From Lepeophtheirus salmonis (Eukaryota > Arthropoda > Copepoda > Siphonostomatoida > Caligidae), in NCBI RefSeq assembly GCF_016086655.4, contig NC_052132.2, positions 15,006,805 through 15,070,804 of the forward strand: DNA of 64,000 nt, read 5' to 3'. Each line of letters starts with the position of its first letter. Positions within the stretch are counted from its first letter, which is position 1. This document shows positions 54,246 to 64,000 of this stretch, one piece after another. The translations under genes and the position numbers were made by a program. Below the pieces are notes generated by a model. The model ran no database searches. It saw only the letters and a list, made by a program, of their open reading frames with translations, and had not been told where the DNA came from.

Positions 54246-56060
54246 ATTGTCCAAAAAAAATATTTTTTATTTACATTTTTTAAATTTTTTCAAAAAATAT
54301 AATTTCTGCAATTTTTTGTGAATACCTAAGGAATTTTGAAATTTTTTTCTACTAATATTAATTCTTGGATAAAAAAAGAAAAAACCCAAGCCCTTAAAAA
54401 ATATATTCATGCAGACACCCCTGACGTCGATCTCACTTTTACAAACGGATTATTACACATAATAAAAAGGATGATACAGGAGTACACTCTAATATAAACA
54501 AACTATTCTATGAGAATAATGAGATAAAAGATGAAATTTTCAGAAACCCCATGATGAAAAACATATTTTTCACAAGATTGAATCACTAGTATGGGCACTT
54601 TGTATAGCGCAAAACCTCCCTCTAAAACCAAATGCATTTTTTACATTTTGTGTTACCATGACCTTTGACCTCAAATTCTTAACTCTTTATATCTGTATGT
54701 TATATATTCGTCATTGAATGAAAAAATATATGTATCACGAATAATTAAAGAAATAAAGCTTATAAACAGAATAAAGCTGGTAGAAAAAAAGGTTCTGTTT
54801 ACCTTTTAAGTTAGTGTTGCACCAAAAAAACTCACAACTTTTCAGTAAAAACAAAAAATTTGGTGGTACATATACGTAAATTTCAGTTCTCCTTGACATC
54901 TGTTAATTTTACTGGATGGAAAAAACCTTATGAAAGTATCCTTTTAGATCGCTAAAACATATTATAAGTTGAAATAAATACAAAAACAAAAGTTTTTATG
55001 GGGAGAGTGTACTTTTAAGTCACATCTGTGGTACCAACTGACAATTTTTACTTTTATTGGGTTAAATTTTTCCGAACTGTCGAAAAAAAACCAAAATAAC
55101 AACTATAAACACCCCAATGTTCATATTTAAATCATTTCAAAATGATATTTTCATTTAAAATTTACTTTAGGCCGTAAGGGGTTAACATTGAATGGCCTTA
55201 ACCTTTGACTTTATATAATCTCAGTAGCAAGTTTGATCAAAATCAATAGGCAAATTTTGCCGTAATCCTGGTGACTAAGAAAGAAAAAAAAGAAAGAAAA
55301 AATCTTTGTTCAACCTTATTGTAGACATAAGTGAATAGGGAGCTTCTTTTTCTTCTTCTTCTTTTTTTGGAAGAATGCTTAAAATATTGAATGAAATTAC
55401 TTTGATGGTAAAAATAACACATTTAAAAAAAATAGTCACAGAAAATTGAATTTTAATTATAAACCTGGAACAAAATGAAATTCAATTTCTATTTTGCTTA
55501 TCTTTTGTTCTCCTTGAATAGTTTTTTTTTTCCTTAAACTTTTGTAAGACTTCTTCTCTGATAGGTACACCTCAAAGTCCCATTACAGGCACAAATTAAA
55601 GTTATTCCTCTTTAACTTTTTTCTCTTCCTATTTCCAAACAGAAAAGTTTTTTTATATAAAAAAATGTTTGAAAAATCTATAATCATTTTATACTTTTCC
55701 TTAATATTTATTGAATTCTATCTTCCAAACTTTTTAAAAGTATGTGAAGAATAATAAATAATCTTTAAACACTTTTTGTTTTTGTTTTTAATAAGTATAA
55801 AAAAACATTTTTTGAATTATTTTCTATCAATAGTTTTTGTTTTGTTCTGTATCTTAAACATCATCAAAAGAATAACGCTTGCATCATTTTTAATAGAAAA
55901 ATTGTATGAAAAAATCAATATAGTTGCTCATCTTTCTCTTTCTATTTTCTATCATTTATTCCCCAAAATCTTATTTATTAATGTTTGGATGTTTGAAAAA
56001 GGAACTTTGAATCTAAAAAAGAAAAAATGAGTCATAATTATGAATTTTCAGAGGCTTTTT
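54246..56060. other. No supported gene; simple sequence
   Basis: Contains purine and pyrimidine runs (GAAAGAAAAAAAAGAAAG near 55280 and CTTCTTTTTCTTCTTC near 55343). The 84-codon frame at 55776-56030 is low-complexity Phe/Ile/Leu/Lys and is likely chance. Confidence 0.45.
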
Positions 56061-56066
56061 GCTTGT

Positions 56067-56448
56067 AACATTCAGCTTGTCTCCTTATTTGTTTGGTCTA
56101 GTTCAGTCTTATGACCGCTCTTATTGGTCTTTAGGACTATCGATATTTGATACCAGACCTTTTGGTCTTTGGAATATTTCATACAAATATTGATGATTTA
56201 TTCAGCCAAATAAGATATATGAAATATAAATCAAGAATATTGCACATATCTAGTAAGAAATATTCTTTTTTTTCATTAAAATACAGTACGTTATTTATTC
56301 TATTATATGTATAACGGAATAATAAATAAAAAGGAAAAACACACTTATTGACGTCACGAGGGATCGATGTAACCTTATTTAAAGACCGAAAAGTGGGACC
56401 GGACTGGGATGCAGTCCTCAGTTCTAGATAAGGACTGACACAACACTA
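56067..56448. mobile_element. MITE, about 380 bp, copy 2, inverted relative to copy 1
   Basis: The right end, read on the other strand as TAGTGTTGTGTCAGTCCTTA, matches the end of the element at 860-1248. The shared internal block reads TTGACGTCACGAGGGATCGA here (56347-56366) and lies near the right end, as expected for opposite orientation. The left end is more eroded (CATTCAGCTTGTCTCCTTAT). The length (about 382 bp) agrees with copy 1 (389 bp). No TSD recognised. Confidence 0.6.
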
Positions 56449-56462
56449 CTCCTCAGTCATAA

Positions 56463-56515
56463 TTAGTGTTGTGTCAGTTCTTATTTCCAATTCCAGTTCA
56501 GTTCTACAACTAATA
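56463..56515 (+). repeat. Terminal fragment of the same MITE family
   Basis: TAGTGTTGTGTCAGTTCTTA followed by TTTCCAATTCCAG repeats the terminus of the neighbouring MITE in the opposite direction, 15 bp away. The two are therefore head-to-head, either two insertions or a rearranged end. Confidence 0.5.
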
Positions 56516-58315
56516 GCTACGTAGGCATATTAATAAAGTGTCACAGATGTTTTGCATTTGGCATCAAACATGTTTACAGGGCACTTATATATAAAGTGCC
56601 TTCTTATTTATATAATATAGCATTACAGTATTTAAAAAACAGGGGGCACTGTATGATATTGCTCTCTTATGTCTATTGTAACTATAGTTGAGGTGGTTGT
56701 AATAATAAAAAGTGCAAGGAGAAGGCAAGAGCGAGACATATAAAATGACCAAGAATATATATATTTTCCTCCAGGATGGGGCGACTGTATGTAGCTATTT
56801 GTTTTAATGGTTCACTGTAAAATTATTGTGTTAAAAAGATTGCATACAAAATTGTTCTAGTAATAATGTTTTGTGGTAAAATGTTGGTGTACATTATGAG
56901 TGTAAGATAAAATTTATGTGCGTAATATCCTTATGAAGCAACTTCATTGAAAGTATTAGGATTGTGAGTAATTTCATTGCAGGAAAATATTATTGTTAAT
57001 TAATAAGCCCTTCAATTTAAATATGTATTATTTCTTTGCAATTATATTATATTTGTACAATCAAACATTGAAAAATCCAGCGCAGCCGCTTCCTTGTGGA
57101 TTGTGGTCCCCTTTTAACATGCCATAATACACCCCGGTTTATAGGCTTTACATGTGAAGGGGTGTACCTCAAGGTAGGCTAAAAAAATTTTATATGATAA
57201 TGTACACCACGATTTTACCGGGCAACGAAATTACGCCAATACTTTTGTCTGCTTTTGTACTTGTTCAAACCGATTGTTTAATACAATCGGCATATACTAA
57301 GAAATATTTTGAAAGCGCCTTCTATTTGAGCAACATAGGAACGCCAATATTTTCTTAAAAATAATAGTATTATTCAGGGAAATGAAATATTTTGCTGCAA
57401 GACTTTCTATCAGATATAAATTAAAGTTTGAACAATCAACTTATACAAATTTTACAACATAATGCTTTATGTACACCAAGAATAGGCCTTTCAATTTAAA
57501 TTTGCATTATTTCTTTACTTTAATTGGAATACTAAGATATATATGCTAAATATATCCTGTCATTATTTATTAAAAATGGCATTGGACATTTTCAAATATT
57601 TTCAACTTGAAGAAAGTGTTCTAGATTTTTCAGTGATTATCCTGTTTTTTTTAACAAAAAAAAGAAAAAGTGGAGGCCTGTTTTTGGTGTACTTGTTGGC
57701 AAGGTATAGCAAATTATTTCATTCTCATTTGATTATCAAATTTCACTTATTTGTACAAATGTCCACAGCGTATGTTCACGATATCAGTCACTTTGTATTT
57801 TTAGTTGGTTTTTAAAAGATATAAAAGTTGGATGTTTTTTTGTGAGCTCTGCAATTTTCTACGATTGAAAAAATGATAAAAAAAATCAACAAAGGAGGAA
57901 ATTCTTAAACAACTTTTTAAAAAGATAGGGTGTTATTCTCAGAATATAAATATTTTGACAAAATGCTTTATATTACACTTTTTATTTATTTAAGTAGAGG
58001 ACTTTGCGTACAGTTTTAGTACTTAGTTAATATAATAGTCAAAATGTGTGTCTCGTTATATCAGGATCAACATACCTTTATTCTATAAAGTGTTTCATTT
58101 GCAATTTAAACATTAATTTATGTGTTATATAAAGTTTCATCACGACCTAGAAGTTCCATTCTGATTGTTCTATTTTTAATTGACTCTAAAGCTATAAAAA
58201 AAGGGAGTTGGTGGTCAAAAAGACATTATATTTTGGTGCTTGAGGACAAGTGAAGTAGTCCACATGTGTGTTATAAAGTTTGGAAGCCCAAATCTCCATT
58301 TATTCCAAAGCCTGA
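56516..58315. other. No supported gene
   Basis: AT-rich apart from a GC-richer patch at about 57080-57180. A 90-codon frame (57543-57815) lacks any signature. Confidence 0.4.
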
Positions 58316-58319
58316 GTTA

Positions 58320-59720
58320 TCCAGCGGCGGTAATATTGAGGAGTGAATATTTTCCAGTCTTGGGTTGTAGTTTACTGGTTCTTTATGAACTAGGATCTAT
58401 TTAATTTGTAAACAAGTTTTTAAAAACCATTGAGACATTATTTTCTCATACAAGCTTAGCTTTTTGTCACATCAAAAAGGCTAAAAGGCCATTAAAGAAG
58501 TTTTCCTAGAAAATATTTCCTCTCGTTTTTTTTGGTGCTTTGTTGTAATAAATATCGCCCACAAATATTTACAATTGTATGGATTTGTATGAGCCATACA
58601 GGGGCAGAGTCATCGTATGAATATGAAGGAAACTCCTCAATTAGTTCATTTCCCATATATGTGAGGATTTGTGTGTTTGATAGGTTGACCATTACTCCAG
58701 ATTCCTTTCAAGATTGAGCAACCACCCTTATCAATTATCTTTTTACTTCGTCACGTGAACCAGAAATAAGTATAAAAACGTTGTCCGGAAATAAATTTAT
58801 CCTTAATTACTTACTTCCTATTTTATGCCCTTTAATTAATAATTAGCGATCCCTTTTTCATAGAGCACATTTTAGTACAACTTTGTTTATACGACTGTTC
58901 AAGATACCCGTTAGTATTTTGTAAGTTTTATCAATTAATGTAAATTGTATTTAGTTATCAATGCATATGGGATCTTCTTTACCTTTTTTTTAAATGGCTG
59001 TTATAATCACATTATACATAAATTTGGGGATTACTTCCTCTTTAAATATTTCAACAAAGCCTTCCCTCAGAATAAGGGCTATTAAGGTTTACTTGCAATT
59101 TGTTGAACTCATCTTGGAGTATTACATTTTTACTTTTAACTATTAATTTAATTTTCAATTACTACTTTCGTTGTTTCCTGGTCCAATTCTTTAGTTATAA
59201 GAACGAATAATTCTTTTTTCTTTTTTTTCTTAACAAGTATTTAATAAACAAAGTATTTTAAACATAGTTTTTTTTTTAAATCCTATTTAAATCTCCTTAG
59301 GACTCAAACTAGATGAAGAAATTAATCTCGTCCAGGACATTGACATTGCTATCATCGAGATCATTCAGGACCTTTAGTCTATCTTGGGCTTTTATTCTCT
59401 CAGCTGTTGTGTAGCACCCTTTCTTAGTTAATAGTGAGGGGCATCTAGCCCCAACCTTTCTCCTCCTTATAACAAAAAAAATGTATGCAAATTCTCTCTA
59501 TATCTGTGTATGTCTTGTTATACTCCAAAAGGGAGACATTTTACTTCTAAAATGCCATTCGAATCTTGTAGAGGGTTCAAAGCGTTGCCATAAAGGGGGA
59601 GTGATCGAAAAGGTATGGCTGACATACCTTTAAGGAGCCTTGCTTTCTTTGGAGAGGCGAGTATGTAATCCAGTCTACTAAAACTCCCATAAAAATTTTA
59701 TTAGAATAAAAAAAAACTCT
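58320..59720 (-). mobile_element. Second L1/Tx1-like LINE fragment, endonuclease end plus RT
   Basis: Minus-strand relics in order: endonuclease C-terminal part near 59680 (RLDYILASPKKARLLKGMSA, then FDHSPF in another frame for 'SDHSP'); linker at about 59500-59160; RT near 59040-58870 (PKFMYNVIITAI, KKGKEDPICIDN, LIDKTYKILTGILNSRINKV, the 'IPKKGK...NYRPI.L...YKI..K.L..R' block); the RT active site at 58780-58791 reads FPDN where YADD is expected (FPDNVFILISGSRDEVKR), so the second catalytic Asp is Asn; then KESGVMVNLSNTQILTYMGN. It is missing the first half of the endonuclease, the YADD-proximal fingers and everything after about 58320. Not obviously the same family as the LINE at 9560-11985. 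Confidence 0.75.
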
Positions 59721-62490
59721 AATGTTCCTTGGCCTTCCATTACATCCATGTCTCTATTAATAAAGCAAAGGTTATCATTATGTTTGTGTCTACTTACTAA
59801 TTGCAGTAATTTTGAGTATAATTACGACTGCATAGATACTTTATTTAAGAAATAACAATACTATTGAGCCTGCATATCCAATTTAAAACAAAAAGAGTAA
59901 CATTCTACTGCGTGTATAGCTAAAGCTCATATTAAGCAAGAAAAGAAGTAAATAATATATCATAAAAAATAGCAAATTTGACTCAACATTACATTTAAGA
60001 GCGAGTGCGTGTAGGTAAAACTCTACAAGGTAGTGTTCTAGAGACTAAAGTACTCCCTCGTCCATCATGTCATATTAAAAATAATTGATATCTGTGAGTC
60101 ATATCAATTTGGATATAAGGAATATCAATTTTCTATTCTAATAAAGCAAGGTGTGTTTGTTTGTATGTCAGGTGAAGACTCATTTTAACAACGAGTTCAT
60201 ATGAATGATGAGGGGGAAAAGGGGAAGTACTTACTTGCTTTGAGCTATATTTGCCCGCAGTAATTACTTTTATCGACATTCTGGCCGCAGGTAAGGTTAC
60301 AATCTTTCGTCATTGTTGTTTTTGCAAATGACCATAAATTAGCTCCGGGTTCTGTTTAGAAATGAAAAAAGTATCAAATTTTGTAGTATACGCTGGGGTA
60401 TTAAGTGTTAAAGATGGTTGCAAAACTTTTGTACAACCCAGTAGGAATATTTTGTATAAAGGTGCATGTCTTATCTTACCATAAATTATCTACGAAGAAT
60501 GTTACAAATATATTTGTAATATTAAACTTTTAATGGTTTTTGTTTGTAAATATGGTGATTCATTTATGTCTAAATATTCAATACTGCTGTAAGAGTGTAT
60601 TGCTTTCAATGCAAAAAATAAATTAGTTTTTTTATAGAAGAAAAAGAGAATGAGCAGAGTTTCAACTAGGGAATAGTACGGATCATTGACGTATATTAAG
60701 TATTTAGTGAATAATGGAAGAGACTCACTAAAAAATGTTGAAAAAATTAGAATACTAAAAGTAATAATATTAATCTAAATTAAAAATAAATTTTAATGAA
60801 ATTGCGTAAAACTCTTTCGACTCATTCTTATCATCCTTTCAACAGTAACACTAATTATAATTAAATAGTTGTGACATTATTTAATAAAAAAAAAGTGACA
60901 ATTCATATGTGCAATTACTTACTTATTATCAAAGTCCATAAAGTTTTCATTATATCTTTCAAAAATGAGTATAATTGATCTTTATATATTCATATGAGGA
61001 AAAAAAAACATCAAAATAGATGACAATTGAATTCAATCCTTTATTCTAATTTTTGTACACAGAATATATAAAAATATTGAATGAAATGTATTTTTTTATA
61101 TTGATTTGAATTAAAAAATCATTAACTTAAATGGCTTGTACAACCTCACTCTGCACTAAATGCAGAAGTGGGTAATAGATACTCCGAGGTGTATAAAATA
61201 TGTCCTCAAATGCAGGAGCAATATTCTTTAATTGGCAATCTGAACAGGTTTTTAATTTATTTTTCAATGCTCCTGTCATTAATATATAATTATTGAGACG
61301 ATTACATCAAAGTACAAAGTAATAACTAATGTGTGTGCTCATGAAAAGACGGAGAGTAACAACGACATATTGCTGTATATTTGTGTTTATTTCCTTTGTC
61401 TTATAACTGATTGGAGCTAATATATCAAAACGTCATGACAGCGAGCTTCTCTTCTCCCCAAAAAAAATTTCAGGATTAACACGTTTACATATCAGGATGA
61501 CATGTTGTTTTATACACTGTAGATACAACCCTTTCTCTTGCAAATTAAAAGCATTCTTTCTTTCTCTGTCTGTCCGTAGAAGAATTATGTTACACAGAGA
61601 TACTACAGCAACAACCGAACTGTCAAATCATAAAGGGTGATTGACTAGTGGGAACAGTGTCCAGTGACCCAGAGAAGTTCAAAATAGAGGTATTGATAGT
61701 CAAATTTATATTCACTGCAAAAACGAATAAAAAGGCAATACCTCACGGAAGGGAGGCGTTGATCCGGAAATTAATATCAGCGATGGATATTTTGATATGA
61801 ATGAAATACGGAATAGCCAATGAACTTTTTTTTTTCACTTAAATTGGTTTTAAGCTTGAAGTCTAAAATAAACAGTGTAATAAGCTGTCTGAAAAAAAAA
61901 AACTCTAACTCTGAAACACCTACTTGGTTGATGCGTGGTTAGAATTAACCATTTTTTTTATAATTAAAATTATTTTTGTTACACGAAGTTTTTGAGTCCA
62001 AAATTTAAAAACTGCTAAGAAAATTCGTGTATGAAATTGTATGTACATAATCAATGGATAATTATACAGAAAAAAAAATGAATTTCTTATTTATAACCTT
62101 CCAGTCTTACAAATGTTTGGCCTCGTAAAACAAATGCTAAAATCACATGTTATACAAAGAATACACATCTATTTTAGATTTTATATGAATAAAAATCATG
62201 TATGAAATATGGTACGTGGGAAGTTAGGGGTTAATCACCATCAAATATATAGGGGTTTTTAAGATTGAATTGCTATGTTTGATTCTTTCAACAACAATGA
62301 ACTACAGTTTAAGATTATATCTAAATGAATATTCTATTTCTAATTATACTAACTCACTAGACACACTTAAGCAGCTGTATTATTTGGTGTTAACTTTATG
62401 CACTTTCCTTACTGGTGTAAATGGCTAATGAGTAAACTTGGGATTTATGATTGATCGCTCAAAAAATTGTTCCATTTGCTCTTTTTGGTC
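59721..62490. other. No supported gene
   Basis: At 60132 TCTATTCTAATAAAGCAAGG followed by TGTGTTTGTTTGTATGTC resembles Helitron 5' ends, but no 3' hairpin-CTAG end was found. Around 61659-61800 a 40-codon frame (EKFKIEVLIVKFIFTAKTNK, then IPHGREALIRKLISAMDI) is protein-like but unassigned. Confidence 0.3.
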
Positions 62491-62492
62491 CC

Positions 62493-63301
62493 TAGGTGTC
62501 GCCAGTTAAACATTATCAACCGGTTCAAAAATCTAAATGCTTATTTTGACAATTTTCAACAATATGTAATTCATTGTTTATTTCATTCAACAACGCACTT
62601 TTTCGCTCGTAAAAATGCTTAATTTTGTGCCTACAAACTACGATGTGCGGACATTATTGATTTTCTGCTACCAATGGAAGAAAACCGCTTCTCAAGCCAA
62701 TCAAATGCTTCTGGAAGCTTACGGTGGGTATGCTCTAAGCAGAGCATAGCGCTTAAAGTGGCTTGAAAAATTCCAAAGTGGTGATTTTGACATGGGAAAT
62801 GAAGTTCGCGGCCGGCCACCGAAAAAGTTTGAAGACACCGAATTAACATTATTATTAACGGTTAAACCGTTAATGGTGATCGCTACCAACAATAATTTGC
62901 CAATTGGAACCATGCTACACGCCAAAAACGCCCAAAATATGAAGCCAGGCATGATGACAACGTACCACTGCATCGCTCTATAGCCACACGCCAGCTTGGT
63001 GAATCGTACAACTGGGAACTTCTTGCTCATACAGCTCACTCACCAGACTCAGTGCCTTTCGATTATCACTTATTTCGGTCAATGGTTTACGCTTCGATTC
63101 TTACGCTGAAGCCAAAAAAGGGATCGATGGCTGTTTTGCAGCCAAAGACGAACACTTTTTTGAAAAGGCATCCATAAATTTCCTGAAAGATAAAATGTGT
63201 TGCTAGCGAAGGTGCATACATTGAAAATTAAATTTGAAACCATTTTTTCACAATAAATGTTCCAATTTTTTTTAAAGTATCATTTCATAGGCTCACACCT
63301 G
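62493..63301 (+). mobile_element. TIR-bounded, internally deleted mariner (cecropia/SETMAR-like)
   Basis: The left end GGTGTCGCCAGTTAAACATT (62495) and the right end, read on the other strand as GGTGTGAGCCTATGAAATGA (to 63299), are inverted repeats. TA precedes the left end; TG follows the right, consistent with a mutated TA duplication. From ATG at 62615 the frame reads MLNFVPTNYDVRTLLIFCYQ, KKTASQANQMLLEAYGGYAL, stop, then WLEKFQSGDFDM and GRPPKKFEDTELTLLL, a clear mariner helix-turn-helix. After a deletion it resumes in other frames with HRSIATRQLGESYNWELLAH, SPDSVPFDYHLFRSM, which keeps the third Asp, and AAKDEHFFEKASINFLKDKM. At 805 bp against about 1.3 kb, most of the first two catalytic regions is gone. 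Confidence 0.8.
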
Positions 63302-63375
63302 GTTCATAGATAAAACTTGTAGTCTAGTTAAATTAGACAATAGCTTTTGATGATTATTTCATAGTATATTTCTAG

Positions 63376-63594
63376 GTAGCAGATTCTGACAAAAGCCAAT
63401 TAGAGGAAACGGAAATTTGGAGCAAAATTGTAAGCAAAATAATCAGCACTGATAATTATAAGATGCATCCATCTAAAAAGACTCCTGAAGATCTGACCAA
63501 CTTCAAATTGGCTCAAACTACAAATGTGGACTTTGTATGTAGTCTTTTAGTATGTTTAAAACTAGGAATACCGGTTGAAGATTCAAATTTATAA
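63376..63594 (+). CDS. Candidate host-gene terminal exon, protein not recognised
   Basis: Directly after TATATTTCTAG, a good splice acceptor with a T-rich run, one frame is open for 72 codons to TAA at 63592-63594: VADSDKSQLEETEIWSKIVS, KIISTDNYKMHPSKKTPEDL, TNFKLAQTTNVDF. The TAG of the acceptor is itself an in-frame stop, so the open frame begins exactly where the exon would. The amino-acid mix is balanced and hydrophilic, unlike chance frames in this AT-rich DNA, and no transposon family is recalled. After NVDF a GTATGT could act as a donor, giving an internal exon of 63376-63534 instead. An ATAAATAAAAC at about 63660 could serve as a poly(A) signal. No upstream exon was identified in the window. 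Function unknown. Confidence 0.45.
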   Translation, partial: VADSDKSQLEETEIWSKIVSKIISTDNYKMHPSKKTPEDLTNFKLAQTTNVDFVCSLLVCLKLGIPVEDSNL

Positions 63595-64000
63595 AAGAAA
63601 ATCTTTCTAAAATCTTGAATTGTTGGTATAATATTGCAAAACTTCTAAATCCATTATGATATAAATAAAACAACACCAATTACTTTTAATTGTCCATACA
63701 TTTTTAAAAAAAAAATACAAATGGCTCTATTTTAATATTTTGGTTTTGTTTAAAAAATCGCTTAAAAATCTTGAATCTCCTATTGTGGATTGACCTTAAG
63801 CCGAATTTTATAGTGTTGGTTGATTTATTAAGCACCTTGCTCAAATATTGTTTGTTCAGTTACTCGCGAAATTAAATGTCTTAACATGCATAAATAAATT
63901 GGAAAAAATATATGAAACACTATAAATGAATTTGATGCAAAGAAAAAACAAACTCTAAGGACAAAGAACATAAAATTGTTTTATTTCAATGGAAAAACAT
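63595..64000. other. No supported gene
   Basis: AT-rich. It may include the 3' untranslated region of the candidate exon. Confidence 0.4.

Noticed and set aside
55776..56030. 84-codon membrane-like frame
   Set aside because: Phe/Ile/Leu/Lys-rich translation of AT-rich DNA gives false membrane segments; no supporting signal.
57543..57815. 90-codon frame as a membrane protein
   Set aside because: Same low-complexity bias; no family signature.
60132..60200. Second Helitron 5' end (TCTATTCTAATAAAGCAAGG...)
   Set aside because: The start is suggestive, but no hairpin-CTAG 3' end or A-T flank could be placed downstream.
61659..61800. 40-codon protein-like frame (IPHGREALIRKL...) as an exon
   Set aside because: A stop lies a few codons upstream and no clear splice acceptor fits its phase; too short to support.
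1..64000. CRISPR arrays, bacterial operons, rRNA genes or intact viral genes
   Set aside because: No regularly spaced repeats with spacers, no ribosomal RNA wording and no bacterial gene organisation. The DNA is animal-type and transposon-rich.

Overview
The window looks like gene-poor, repeat-rich nuclear DNA from an animal, most likely an arthropod. It is strongly AT-rich by inspection, long open frames are almost absent, and nearly everything recognisable is the decayed remains of transposable elements. The mix (many Tc1/mariner relatives, L1/Tx1-like LINEs, a BEL/Pao retrotransposon, pogo-like and hAT-like elements, a short Helitron) and the wording of the transposase relics remind me of caligid copepods such as the salmon louse. 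That species guess is recollection and was not tested. There is no sign of a bacterial or viral genome: no operons and no dense coding.

Layout. 0-6 kb: an internally deleted mariner, a roughly 390 bp MITE and unrecognised sequence. 5.5-12 kb: a mariner, a hAT-type MITE with 8 bp target-site duplications, two minus-strand Tc1/mariner relics and a 5'-truncated L1/Tx1-like LINE. 12.7-17.3 kb is a nest of elements: mariner relics, a compact Helitron at 13711-14202, and a transposase gene split by a foldback-like element at 14807-15683 that is bounded by perfect 9 bp target-site duplications. 18-30 kb is mostly unannotatable AT-rich DNA with scattered mariner pieces, including a TIR-bounded deletion derivative at 26247-26962. 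30-35.6 kb: a tRNA-like SINE head, a BEL/Pao pol fragment lying between related mariner fragments, and the 3' end of an RNase-H-bearing LINE. 37-44.5 kb: more mariners, a small hAT MITE, and a decayed copy of an uncharacterised multi-copy protein family at 43290-44480 whose spaced acidic residues suggest an unrecognised transposase. 47.5-51.6 kb: mariner and pogo-like relics, a 31 bp tandem array and a third copy of the mariner family seen at 26 and 38 kb. 51.6-64 kb: mainly featureless, with a second copy of the 390 bp MITE in inverted orientation, a second L1/Tx1-like LINE, a TIR-bounded mariner, and one sequence that could be a true host exon at 63376-63594.

The elements do not form a pathway. 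They record successive insertion, nesting and internal deletion. Almost every transposase is broken by stops and frameshifts, so present activity is unlikely. The recurring internal deletions that leave the N-terminal DNA-binding part and the C-terminus suggest non-autonomous derivatives once mobilised by intact relatives elsewhere. All family calls come from reading translations by eye; no alignment or search was run.
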